Positions 16,677 through 24,794 of a stretch of 64,000 bases of DNA are shown in pieces. The DNA is taken from the NCBI GenBank assembly GCA_028871455.1, contig JAGWNF010000002.1:124001-188000 (forward strand). The letters are read 5' to 3'. Both the position numbers and the translations under genes were made by a program. The DNA comes from Alphaproteobacteria bacterium. Its GTDB lineage: Bacteria > Pseudomonadota > Alphaproteobacteria > ATCC43930 > CGMCC-115725. Below the pieces are notes generated by a model. The model was not told the DNA's origin and ran no database searches. It saw only the letters and a program-made list of their open reading frames with translations. The first letter of the stretch is position 1, and each line of letters begins with the position of its first letter.

Positions 16677-16799
16677 ATGAACCATCGGCACATCACGTGG
16701 ACGATTGCAGCGACGGCGCTGGCCGGCAAAGAAAAACCCGCCGGCGTGGGAAGCCGGCGGGTTCCGCAGAGGTTTGATCAGACTAGAAGTAGAACTTGA
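16677..16799 (+). pseudogene. Possible N-terminal stub of a secreted protein
   Basis: GGGGAGA precedes an ATG that reads M-N-H-R-H-I-T-W-T-I-A-A-T-A-L-A-G, a plausible signal-peptide start. After 17 codons the frame runs straight into the porin's terminator hairpin and ends at TGA after 40 residues with no family likeness. It looks like a gene start whose body was deleted. It could be chance. Confidence 0.3.
16731..16763 (-). terminator. Rho-independent terminator of the porin gene
   Basis: An 11-base-pair stem, 16735-16745 with 16753-16763, around a 7-base loop. On the minus strand it is followed by a T-run (the plus strand reads GAAAAA at 16731). It ends the minus-strand porin transcript 20 bases after its stop. 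Confidence 0.85.
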
Positions 16800-18168
16800 A
16801 TTGGCTCGCGATGGCGTTGACGGTGCCCTTGGCGCCCGACTGCATCTTCCGGTAGCCATGCTCCCACCCGAAAATGAAGTCGGTCTGCGGCACCGGGGAG
16901 AAAATCACGTTCACTTCGGTGCTGTAGATCTTCTTCACCAGGCTCGCCTGCGGGCACGTTGTTGCGGCCGAGGTTCCGCATGCCACAGTGAACGGATTGC
17001 CACTGACGGTCATCCACCCGCCGTTGACATTCGCACGCCACTGGCCATTGAAGAAGTGCTCGTAGTTGGCATAGAACGAGATCGCCTTCTGGATCTTCAC
17101 TGTGCCTGTCGTGGTGTTCTCAACCCAGCTGCCTTGGCTGATCCACGAGTTGAGGTCGGCAGCGCCATAGTTGTAGGTCACGCCGCCGCGTAGCGCGTCC
17201 TTGCCCCAAGTATTGATATGGCCGCTGAGAGTTGCCGCCCAATCGCCAACCTGGCGGCTGGGACCGGTATTGGTCGTGGTGTTAGCTTCGCGGATATCCG
17301 TCACGCCGGCGCCGACCGCCAGCTTGACGTGACCCCACGGCTGATCCCATTCCGGCGCGATGATGAAGCGCGGCCAATTGTAGTAGACGGTTGAACTATA
17401 GGTAATCCCCGTCACTGTGACCCCTTGGGTATTTGCGGCGACAGTCGCGCCGACGTTGTTTGGATACGTCGGCATTTCCGCCGAGGCCGCGACCGACAGG
17501 CCATTGCCCGCGAGCCAAGTGTAGCGGATCTGCGGCCGCCGGACGTTGGCGGGCACCATTTCGCCGACATTCTGGTTGGTGTTGAGGCCGTCTTCGTAGG
17601 CCGCCGGGTCGGCGAAAAGGCTCAAGGTTTGTCCCAAGAGCCAGGGCCCCAACGTGCCGTAGGCCTGACGCAAGCGAACGACATCGTTGTTGCCGGCTAG
17701 CTGAGCGGTGCTGGTTTGGTTGAAATCGAACTCGGTATAGGTTTTCAACAGGCCATAGGCGGTCGGCGTGTGCGTCTCGATGTTGGGGCGTGTATTATTG
17801 AGGTAGATCGACGTGCCGCCATTCAAGGAATTTGTCGTGGACACGCCTGGCCCCGCGACCGGTGCCGCTTCGTTGAACTGATATTCATGCGTGCCCAAGT
17901 AGTGCACGATATCGCCCTCGATGAAGCCATGAACGGCGAACGATGTGTTGGTGCCCGGCACCAGGAACGAACCCGGGAACGAGCCGCCGCCCGGTGATGC
18001 TGCCGTCGGCATGACGCAGTCGTTGTGGCCCGGAGACATCTGCGTCGTCGGGCACACCATCGGCGCACCCATCGTGTCGGGTCTGCCTTGTGCAAACGCC
18101 GGGCCCGCGAGCAGGCCGACCGCAGCGGTCGTCGCCAGCGCAGCGGTGACGTTGAACTTCCGTTTCAT
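16783..18168 (-). CDS. Outer-membrane porin-like beta-barrel
   Basis: A 461-residue precursor with a clear signal peptide (M-K-R-K-F-N-V-T-A-A-L...A-G-P-A-F-A-Q). The mature part has alternating beta-strands rich in Tyr, Trp, Asn and Gly and ends in an aromatic residue (S-Q-F-K-F-Y-F), the signal for outer-membrane insertion. Segments such as Y-T-E-F-D-F-N, R-L-R-Q-A-Y-G-T-L-G-P-W-L-L-G-Q-T and P-Q-I-R-Y-T-W resemble DcaP/trimeric porin-type channels. ATG 18168 is fixed by the signal peptide and a GGGGG ribosome site. It is monocistronic with its own terminator. The solute is unknown. Confidence 0.85.
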   Translation of the reverse strand: MKRKFNVTAALATTAAVGLLAGPAFAQGRPDTMGAPMVCPTTQMSPGHNDCVMPTAASPGGGSFPGSFLVPGTNTSFAVHGFIEGDIVHYLGTHEYQFNEAAPVAGPGVSTTNSLNGGTSIYLNNTRPNIETHTPTAYGLLKTYTEFDFNQTSTAQLAGNNDVVRLRQAYGTLGPWLLGQTLSLFADPAAYEDGLNTNQNVGEMVPANVRRPQIRYTWLAGNGLSVAASAEMPTYPNNVGATVAANTQGVTVTGITYSSTVYYNWPRFIIAPEWDQPWGHVKLAVGAGVTDIREANTTTNTGPSRQVGDWAATLSGHINTWGKDALRGGVTYNYGAADLNSWISQGSWVENTTTGTVKIQKAISFYANYEHFFNGQWRANVNGGWMTVSGNPFTVACGTSAATTCPQASLVKKIYSTEVNVIFSPVPQTDFIFGWEHGYRKMQSGAKGTVNAIASQFKFYF

Positions 18169-18483
18169 TATACCCCCACATGAAAAGGTCCGCGGTGCGG
18201 GGGAGTTACCCCCACGGCGGGAGGCGTTCACCCCTCGCTGCATCTACTGTTGGACTTTGCCCGCTTTAGTGGCAAGCATGGGCGGAACGTTGGTCACCGG
18301 ATTACGGCGGCGTGTGTCCGAAGTGCAACATGTAAACTGGCCGGAATCCCGCGAAATCCGCGCAATTCCGGCGAATGTTTGGTGTACCAGCGCCGCGCCG
18401 TGTTCGCTGGATGTTCCGGTCGGATTCGACTCGGGCTTAGCGCTATCAAGCGATCAATTCCGGCTACGATCGGTGCTTTCGCC
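18169..18483. other. Intergenic region, 315 bases
   Basis: Upstream of the porin. It holds GGGGGAG/CCCCCAC runs close to the porin start (18199-18222), which can pair with each other, and no gene I recognise. Confidence 0.4.
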
Positions 18484-18855
18484 GATTGGCGGAGCGGCCG
18501 GAAAGACCGGGTCGACTGGGTCTGGGACGACGAGCCGGCGGAGATCAAGACCGCGCACGGTCCGCTGGTCACGCTGCCCTACACCGTCGAGCCCAACGAC
18601 ATCCCGATGATGGTCGCGCAGCATCATCACGCCGACGTGTTCCTCAAGCGCGCGATCGACCAGTTCGACCGGCTCTACGCCGAAAGCGCGGCGCGCGCCA
18701 AGATCCTGTGCTTCGCCATCCACCCCTATATCAGCGGCGTGCCGCACCGGATCAAATATCTCGAAGCGTTCCTCGACTACGCCGCACGCCACGCCGGCGT
18801 CGCCTTCTGGCACGGCGCGCACATCCTCGACTGGTACCGCGGCGCCAAGCGGTAG
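18484..18855 (+). pseudogene. Polysaccharide deacetylase (PuuE/allantoinase-like), C-terminal stub
   Basis: The frame reads D-W-V-W-D-D-E-P-A-E-I-K-T, L-V-T-L-P-Y-T-V-E-P-N-D-I-P, then I-H-P-Y-I-S-G-V-P-H-R and G-A-H-I-L-D-W-Y, all from the C-terminal half of NodB-like deacetylases of the PuuE/allantoinase group. The N-terminal catalytic half with the Asp and metal-binding His is missing. The sequence before about 18500 in the same frame is unrelated and low quality. A 5'-deleted remnant. Confidence 0.75.
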
Positions 18856-18893
18856 CCCGCGGTGATCGTCCGGCCGCTTGACCATGCCCCGCT

Positions 18894-18923
18894 TGTACGC
18901 TAGATATACGTATATAGCGTACA
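18894..18923. promoter_or_regulatory. 30-base inverted repeat, operator-like
   Basis: TGTACGCTA and TAGCGTACA flank a 12-base AT-rich centre that holds the palindrome TATACGTATA. The site lies just before GAAGGGA and a possible start at 18933. Long operators of this kind are typical of small autoregulators. Confidence 0.45.
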
Positions 18924-18932
18924 GAAGGGATT

Positions 18933-19076
18933 GTGACGCGCGCAGCCATGCCAAAAATTAAAATCCGCAAAACAAAGCCAATTCACGGCGCCCGAGGTGG
19001 CAATCGGATAGCCACTCGGATCCCGCTGATGGCCGCGGCGGTCAGGGATGCGTACGGCCAAAGTTTACGAACATGA
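18933..19076 (+). CDS. Putative small basic protein after the inverted repeat
   Basis: A GTG start at 18933 (alternative ATG 18948) gives 47 (or 42) residues: M-T-R-A-A-M-P-K-I-K-I-R-K-T-K then a neutral tail, ending at TGA 19074-19076. The base composition of the first part is more AT-rich than its surroundings. A GAAGGGA site is close to the GTG. The basic N-terminus and the operator-like repeat upstream fit a small DNA-binding regulator or a decayed antitoxin, but no family is recognised and coding is uncertain. Confidence 0.25.
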   Translation: MTRAAMPKIKIRKTKPIHGARGGNRIATRIPLMAAAVRDAYGQSLRT

Positions 19077-19096
19077 AGGTGATCGGCCGCGCCCGC

Positions 19097-21013
19097 CTAC
19101 TTGAACAGGTTCTGCAGCTGGTTCGGCACGATCTGCTGCAGCGTTTTGCCCGGCTGCTTCAGGAGCGTGCCCGGCTGCTTCAGCATCGCGCCGATATCGG
19201 GCCGGTACGACAGATGGTCCCACGGTCCGGTGATCAGCACCGGCACGGCGAGCGCGCCGGCGACCTTGGGCGTCAGCCGATAGTTGACCTGCCGCTGCGG
19301 CAGATCGACGGTACCGGCGCCGATCATCGGCAGCTCCGACGACACCAGCTGCAGATCGCTGTTCTTCAGGATGCCGTTGGTGATCGTGAAGGTCCCCGAC
19401 AGCGTCGAGAAGTCGGTGTTGTTGCCGCCGCCGACGAGGCCCATGGTCAGCGCGTTGGCGGCGTTCTTCATCATGCCGATGATGTTGACGCCCTCGAGCT
19501 TGCCGCGGTCGAGATGCAGCGAGCCGCGGCCGGCGAGCGACGCGATGATGTCGCGCTGGCTGCGGCCGTGACCGTCGACGGTCATGTCGAGGCTGCCGCT
19601 GCCCGCCAGCAGATTGACATCGGCGGCGTCGTGCAGGAACGGCTGCATGTCGACGCCCTTGAGCGCGAAACTCTCCTGGATCGCGGGTACGGCGCCGCTA
19701 CCGTCGACCGTCACCTTGCCCTGGCCAGCACCCTTGTAGAGCGAGAGCTGGGTGAGGTCGGCGGTGAGCCGCGCGTCCTTCAGATGAAGGATGAGCGCGG
19801 TCTTGCCGACCTTGATGTTGTGATACTCGAGGGTGTTGGCGCCGAGGAAGAAGTCGGCATTGGCGACCTTGAGCGGACTGATGTCGATCGGTGCCGTGCT
19901 CCAGCCCTGCTCGGCGGGGGCGGACGCGCCGCCACCGCCACTCGACGGCGCCGATGCCGCGCCCGCGCCCGACGATGTGCCGAGATAGGGGTTGAGATCG
20001 AGGTCGTCGAGCTGAAGGCTGCCTTTGACGTAGGGCTTGGCGCCGCCGTCGTCGAAGGCGATGCCGCCGTTGCCCTTGATCGCGTCGAAGGCCAAGCTCG
20101 CGTCGCTGAACACGTATTTGCTGCCGGCGATCGCGACCTTGCCCTTGATGGTGAGCGGACCAAAGCCGTGGCCGGCCGGCATCGGCTGGCCGGCCCAGGC
20201 GGCGAGACTGCGCACCGACGGAATGTCGAGATCGGCAGCGCCGTCGAGCTTCATCACCGGGGCGCCGACGCCGGTGCCGGCGAAGCTGAAGTTGATCGGT
20301 GTCGACGCAATCTTGAGCTTGATCGGTGTCGGCCGGCCGCCTTCGAAAGCCGCCGGGCGGTCGATGCCGAGATCGAGATTGATCGTCTGGCCGTTCCAGG
20401 CCACCGAGCCCGACGCCGCCAGCGGACTGTCAAGCCCCGGCAACGCGAAACTCATGTTGATGGCACTGGCCTGCCAGCGCTTGCCGGTGCGCGCATCGAA
20501 ATAGCTGATGGTGCCATTCTCGATCTTGAGCCGCGCGATCCGCAGCCGCGCGAGCTCGGTCATGGCGCCGGCGCCCGCACCTTCAGGCGCATGCGCCGCC
20601 GGCGCGGGCGCCGGTGCGGCGCCCGCGGCGGAGAATTGCCAGTTCGGATGGCCGTTCTTCTCGACTTCGAGCGCGATCACAGGATCGACCAGGACGAAGC
20701 TGTCGACGGCCACGGTGCCGCTCAATAGCGGCAGCAGCTGCAGCCGCACTTCGAGCGACTTCAGCTGCGCCATGTTCTTAGCGACGCCCCCGGGCGCGTT
20801 ACTGAAAGAGACCTGATCGGCCGACAGCTCAAGCGCTGGCAGGATGTGAAAGTTTACCGGTCCATCGATGCGCAGGTCGCGGCCGGTCGACTGCTTCACT
20901 GCGGCGATCAGCTTCGCCTTGTAGGTGTCGACCGGAATCACGAACGGCGCGACGATTGCCGCGATAATGACCAGAATGACGATGACGGCGATTCCGATGA
21001 GCAGCTTCTTCAT
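19097..21013 (-). CDS. AsmA family protein
   Basis: A 638-residue protein anchored by one N-terminal helix (K-K-L-L-I-G-I-A-V-I-V-I-L-V-I-I-A-A-I-V-A) and continuing in the periplasm. The AsmA entry is plain: D-T-Y-K-A-K-L-I-A-A-V-K-Q-S-T-G-R-D-L-R-I-D-G, and the C-terminal AsmA_2 part has G-S-G-S-L-D-M-T-V-D-G-H-G and N-Y-R-L-T-P-K-V. A Gly/Ser/Ala-rich linker splits the protein near residue 350. AsmA-like proteins are beta-groove bridges thought to carry phospholipid towards the outer membrane. It is divergent from the porin at 21341. The role here is inferred from the family. Confidence 0.9.
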   Translation of the reverse strand: MKKLLIGIAVIVILVIIAAIVAPFVIPVDTYKAKLIAAVKQSTGRDLRIDGPVNFHILPALELSADQVSFSNAPGGVAKNMAQLKSLEVRLQLLPLLSGTVAVDSFVLVDPVIALEVEKNGHPNWQFSAAGAAPAPAPAAHAPEGAGAGAMTELARLRIARLKIENGTISYFDARTGKRWQASAINMSFALPGLDSPLAASGSVAWNGQTINLDLGIDRPAAFEGGRPTPIKLKIASTPINFSFAGTGVGAPVMKLDGAADLDIPSVRSLAAWAGQPMPAGHGFGPLTIKGKVAIAGSKYVFSDASLAFDAIKGNGGIAFDDGGAKPYVKGSLQLDDLDLNPYLGTSSGAGAASAPSSGGGGASAPAEQGWSTAPIDISPLKVANADFFLGANTLEYHNIKVGKTALILHLKDARLTADLTQLSLYKGAGQGKVTVDGSGAVPAIQESFALKGVDMQPFLHDAADVNLLAGSGSLDMTVDGHGRSQRDIIASLAGRGSLHLDRGKLEGVNIIGMMKNAANALTMGLVGGGNNTDFSTLSGTFTITNGILKNSDLQLVSSELPMIGAGTVDLPQRQVNYRLTPKVAGALAVPVLITGPWDHLSYRPDIGAMLKQPGTLLKQPGKTLQQIVPNQLQNLFK

Positions 21014-21196
21014 GCGGTGGTCTCCCTGTCGACGGCTGCGGGATAGTGGTGCCCGTCAACGATGCATATTGGTTGAGCACGACAACGAAAGCTAGCAGAC
21101 CGCCGCCCGCCGATCACGGGCGTTGCTTGACGATGCGCCGTGGTCACGGCGTGCCGTCTGGCGCGCAGGCGCGATCCATTCCGATCGCGCCGAACA

Positions 21197-21212
21197 TGGC
21201 AGAAAAATTGCA
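21197..21212 (+). promoter_or_regulatory. Sigma-54 (-24/-12) promoter
   Basis: TGGCAGAAAAATTGCA has GG and GC exactly 10 bases apart, the invariant spacing of sigma-54 promoters, and matches TGGCAC-N5-TTGC at all but one core base. It lies about 130 bases before the ATG of the porin at 21341, in a 327-base divergent gap with no other gene. The only sigma-54 activator in the window is PrsR. Confidence 0.65.
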
Positions 21213-21340
21213 CGGAAGTTGCGGGCGCGATGCCAAGAAGCCTCTCAAGGGGCCGCTGTGGGTCGCGCTTAGGCAGGACGCCCAGAAAGAAGGCACCGGA
21301 TCCGCCGGCGCCAGACGGTCGAATTTGGGGGCTTTCAGCT

Positions 21341-22672
21341 ATGTCTCTTCGCACAATCGCCGCATGGGCCGCTACGGGCTGCGTCGTGAGCGCCTTGGCT
21401 TCGCCGGCGCAGGCGCAGCAGGCGCCCGCGCCCGCGGCGCCGGCCGCGCCCGCGGCGCCAGCGCATCCGACCTGGACCGATCCGGTCTTCGGCGGCATCC
21501 AATTCTCCGGTCACGTCGAAGCCAGCGCAAACGTCTCGTCGGCAGACCCGGCCAACAACATCAACTTCGGTCAGGGCTTCAACGACCGCGCGAACACCGT
21601 CCGGATGAATCAGGCGATGATCAACATCGAGCACGATCTCGATTCATCGAAGAACATCTTCCAGTACGGCTTCAAGTTCACCGGCATGTACGGCACCGAC
21701 GCGCGCTATACGCATTTCTTCAACGAATTCGACCGCGTGACCCACAGCCCGTATCAATGGGATATCGTCGAGCTCGACGCGCAACTCCATGCGCCGACGC
21801 CGTTCACCGGCGGCGGCACCGACATCAAGATCGGCCAGTATCCGACGCCGATCGGCTACGAGGTGATCGACGCCACCGGCAACCCGTTCTATACACACAG
21901 CTATCAGTTCCTCTACAGCCTGCCGTTCAAGCACACTGGCGTGCTGACCACGACGCATCTCAACGACACCGTGGATTTGTGGCTCGGCTGGGACACCGGC
22001 GTGAACGACTCGCTCGGCGTGAACGGTATCAACAACGCCTCGCTCGGCAAGTTCATCGTCGGCTTCGGCCTCAACAACCTGCTCAACGGCAAGCTCACGA
22101 TTCTCGCCCTGATGCATTACGGTGCGGAGAATCCGTATACGCAGGGCGCCACGACCACGGTGCCCGATCCAAACCGCCACGCTCGCCAGTTCTACGACAC
22201 GGTGATCACGTACAAGATCAGCGACGATTTAACGTCGGTGACCGAGCTCAATTACGTCAAGGATGACCAGTCCCATTCCGACGCCGAAAGCGCCACGACC
22301 TATCTCGAGTACAAATACAGCGACCAGTGGAGCTTCAACGGCCGCGCTGAAATCTATCGCGACAATCAGGGCTTTTTCGTCACGACGCCGACCTCGTCGC
22401 TCGACGTCATCAACGCCGAGCGCGGCTTTCCGGTGACGGGCGCGAACTACAATTTTGGCAAGGCCACTTACGATGAGTTCACAGTCAACGCAGTGTGGAC
22501 GCCGCCGGTCGCGCTGCCAGGAACACTCGGCCTGACCGTCCGGCCGGAAGCTCGTCTCGACACGGCCTATGGCGGCAACGGTGGGACGAAAGTCTACAAT
22601 GTCGGGCCGAGCGGCACCGGCCGGGACAACACCGTCGGCACGTTCTCGGTCGACGCGACTCTGTCCTTCTAG
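21341..22672 (+). CDS. Outer-membrane beta-barrel (porin-like, BBP2 type)
   Basis: A 443-residue precursor. A signal peptide (M-S-L-R-T-I-A-A-W-A-A...A-Q-A-Q-Q) and an Ala/Pro-rich linker (residues ~28-42) lead to a barrel starting F-G-G-I-Q-F-S-G-H-V-E-A-S-A. It has many amphipathic strands (Y-L-E-Y-K-Y-S-D-Q-W-S-F-N-G-R-A-E) and ends S-V-D-A-T-L-S-F, with terminal Phe for BAM recognition. The arrangement matches the putative beta-barrel porin-2 group. The open frame extends upstream, but ATG 21341 is set by the signal peptide. The sigma-54 site upstream suggests activator-dependent expression. The substrate is unknown. Confidence 0.85.
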   Translation: MSLRTIAAWAATGCVVSALASPAQAQQAPAPAAPAAPAAPAHPTWTDPVFGGIQFSGHVEASANVSSADPANNINFGQGFNDRANTVRMNQAMINIEHDLDSSKNIFQYGFKFTGMYGTDARYTHFFNEFDRVTHSPYQWDIVELDAQLHAPTPFTGGGTDIKIGQYPTPIGYEVIDATGNPFYTHSYQFLYSLPFKHTGVLTTTHLNDTVDLWLGWDTGVNDSLGVNGINNASLGKFIVGFGLNNLLNGKLTILALMHYGAENPYTQGATTTVPDPNRHARQFYDTVITYKISDDLTSVTELNYVKDDQSHSDAESATTYLEYKYSDQWSFNGRAEIYRDNQGFFVTTPTSSLDVINAERGFPVTGANYNFGKATYDEFTVNAVWTPPVALPGTLGLTVRPEARLDTAYGGNGGTKVYNVGPSGTGRDNTVGTFSVDATLSF

Positions 22673-22805
22673 CGTATCGCGGACACGAGTGAGGGCACGC
22701 GGCGCCGTCGGGATACCGGCGCCGCGGCTGCCTGGCGCGCATGAGATTCACATCGGCATCTTCCGCGACCCGCCGACGCCCCTTACCAACCAGGTGGTCA
22801 CCGCC

Positions 22806-22980
22806 TAGATTGACGACGGTTCCGACCTACGCACGGCGCCTCTACGAGACGCCCGGCATCGCCGCGACCTACGACTTCGACGAATACAAGCTGCACTATT
22901 ACGCCAGCCACCGGACCATCAATCCGACCGGCATTGTGCCGGCGGGGCCGCTGGTCGACTTCCGGACGGTTCAGGCGTAA
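22806..22980 (+). pseudogene. Glutathionyl-hydroquinone reductase, C-terminal stub
   Basis: About 57 codons read Y-A-R-R-L-Y-E-T-P-G-I-A-A-T-Y-D-F-D, then K-L-H-Y-Y-A-S-H and T-I-N-P-T-G-I-V-P-A-G-P, the unmistakable C-terminal signature of the ECM4/YqjG family. The whole thioredoxin-like domain with the active-site Cys is missing. The stop overlaps the end of the convergent epimerase gene by 10 bases. Confidence 0.8.
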
Positions 22981-23924
22981 CGCAGCCGCGTGGCGAGGCG
23001 GGTCTTCTGGCTGGTCAAGGTCAGCGTCAGGCCGTCCTTGAGGGGCATTTCCGCGTGGATGCCGAACTGCTTCTCGGCGCGCGCGGAATCGCCGACCGAC
23101 AGGCGGACGTCACCCGGACGCGGCGCGCGGAAAATCAGATCCGGGGTCACGCCGCACAAACCGGCAATCGTCTTGGCCAAATCGACGATGGTGGTGCCCG
23201 TGCCGGTGCAGATGTTGAAGACCTCGCCTTCCGCCGGCACCGCCATCGCGCGCATCAGGTAGCGCACGACGTCGCTGACATAGATGAAGTCGCGGACCTG
23301 ACGTCCGTCGCCGTGAATCGTGATCGGATTTCTCGCCGCGAGGCGATCGCAGAAGATCGAGATCACGCCGGAATAGGGCGAATCCGGATTCTGCCGCGGT
23401 CCGTAGACGTTGAAGAACCGCAGGCCCGTGGTCGGCACGCCATAGAGCGTCGTCGCGACGTAACCGTGCAATTCGCAGCCGAGCTTGTCGGCACCGTAGG
23501 CCGTCATTGGCTGCGCCTCGGCGTCTTCGGTCAGCGGCACCGCCTCGTTGAGGCCGTAGATGGCCGCCGAAGACGCGTAGACCACCGGAATCGGTCCGGC
23601 GTCGCGCGCGCGGCGCGCCGCGTCGAACACCGTGATGCAGCCGGTCAGATTGGAGATGTGCGTGCCGACCCAATCGTCGATGCTGCGCTCGATCGAAGCG
23701 ATCGCGGCGAGATGAAAGACGCCGTCGGTGCCGGCGATTGCGTGGCGCACGGCAACCCGGTCGGCGACATCGCCGATCATCAGTTCGGCCGCTTCCGGCG
23801 CATTGTCGCGATGACCGGTGGAAAGGTTGTCGAGGATACGGACCTCGTGACCCTCGGCGAGCAGTGCATCCGCAAGATGCGAGCCGATGAAGCCGCACCC
23901 GCCGGTAACCAGATATCGCGCCAT
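22971..23924 (-). CDS. NAD-dependent epimerase/dehydratase, GalE-like
   Basis: A 317-residue extended SDR acting on a nucleotide sugar. The NAD motif is G-G-C-G-F-I-G-S-H (residues 8-16), the catalytic pair Y143-G-A-D-K147, with Ser118/119 in Y-A-S-S-A. R-F-F-N-V-Y-G-P-R-Q and R-D-F-I-Y-V-S-D-V are typical of UDP-sugar 4-epimerases. ATG 23924 begins the fold; the upstream extension has no family likeness. It opens the EPS side of the window and probably supplies an epimerised UDP-sugar to the glycosyltransferases further right. The exact sugar cannot be told from sequence. Confidence 0.88.
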   Translation of the reverse strand: MARYLVTGGCGFIGSHLADALLAEGHEVRILDNLSTGHRDNAPEAAELMIGDVADRVAVRHAIAGTDGVFHLAAIASIERSIDDWVGTHISNLTGCITVFDAARRARDAGPIPVVYASSAAIYGLNEAVPLTEDAEAQPMTAYGADKLGCELHGYVATTLYGVPTTGLRFFNVYGPRQNPDSPYSGVISIFCDRLAARNPITIHGDGRQVRDFIYVSDVVRYLMRAMAVPAEGEVFNICTGTGTTIVDLAKTIAGLCGVTPDLIFRAPRPGDVRLSVGDSARAEKQFGIHAEMPLKDGLTLTLTSQKTRLATRLRYA

Positions 23925-24019
23925 GAAAATCCCGTTGAGTGTGTTGCGGCGACGGTGGCGCCGCTTGACCACCACTCTAGGCAGCGAGGATTTAGGGAAT
24001 TCTTAAAGGGCGGCCGCAG

Positions 24020-24787
24020 TTAACCAAATTGCCAGCGGTAGTAGATCAGGCCGAGAATTTCGTGCAGGGCGTAGAAACTGTCGGCCAGTGCCGTCGACTG
24101 GGGCAACAGCATGGCGGCGTCGATCGGCGTTTTGAGGTAAGTGCGCGCGGTCGGAGCGGGGATGGCCTCGATGCCGACATGCGCGAACGACCACAGCGCG
24201 CGCGGCATGTGCCACGGCTGGGTTACCAACAGAACCGTGTGGATATGCTGCGCGCGCAGAATTTTTGCCGAGTCCGCGGCATTCTCGTATGTCGTCTGCG
24301 ACTGCTCCTCGCGCCAGGCGACGGGCACGCCGAAATCGTCGGTCAGGGTGCGGGCCATCAGCGCCGCGAGGCTTTCGCGGCTGTCGCCGACCGGACCGCC
24401 GGACATCAGGATCGGCAGCGGGTGACGGCGGTAGAGTTCCGCCGCGCGATCGAGCCGCTCGAGCGTCAGGCGGCCGACCGTATCGGGCACCGCGCCGCCG
24501 TCGCCGTGATGGATGTCGCCCGACAGGACGACGATCGCCTGCGCCGCGGCGTCCGCATGGGGCGGCGTCGCCGGAACCTCGCGCTCGACCGCGCGCAGCA
24601 ATATCGTCGACATCAGCGGCGTCGCGAAGACGTAAAGTGCGACGAGGCTGGCCAGCGCCAACGTCAAGCCCCAGCGGCGGGTGCCGGCGAAGCCGGCGAG
24701 GACGATCCCGGCCAGCGCGACGACGATGAACACCGTCGGCGGCATCAGGAACGAATAGGCGAGGGCCGAAACGATCGATGGTTCCAA
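24020..24787 (-). CDS. YdcF-family (DUF218) membrane protein
   Basis: About 255 residues. Two N-terminal helices (P-P-T-V-F-I-V-V-A-L-A-G-I-V-L-A and L-T-L-A-L-A-S-L-V-A-L-Y-V-F-A) precede a DUF218 domain: A-I-V-V-L-S-G-D...R-L-D-R-A-A-E-L-Y-R-R...I-L-M-S-G-G, then T-Y-E-N-A and L-L-V-T-Q-P-W-H-M-P-R-A. This family includes ElyC-like proteins linked to envelope polysaccharide carriers. The start is uncertain: TTG 24787 keeps the family's usual first helix and follows the upstream gene by 7 bases; ATG 24745 is the alternative. It is likely co-transcribed with the nucleotidyltransferase-like gene. Confidence 0.8.
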   Translation of the reverse strand: MEPSIVSALAYSFLMPPTVFIVVALAGIVLAGFAGTRRWGLTLALASLVALYVFATPLMSTILLRAVEREVPATPPHADAAAQAIVVLSGDIHHGDGGAVPDTVGRLTLERLDRAAELYRRHPLPILMSGGPVGDSRESLAALMARTLTDDFGVPVAWREEQSQTTYENAADSAKILRAQHIHTVLLVTQPWHMPRALWSFAHVGIEAIPAPTARTYLKTPIDAAMLLPQSTALADSFYALHEILGLIYYRWQFG

Positions 24788-24794
24788 GCGGGAG

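Noticed and set aside
19073-20728. 551-codon plus-strand frame opposite asmA
   Set aside because: An antisense shadow; asmA has clear family motifs throughout.
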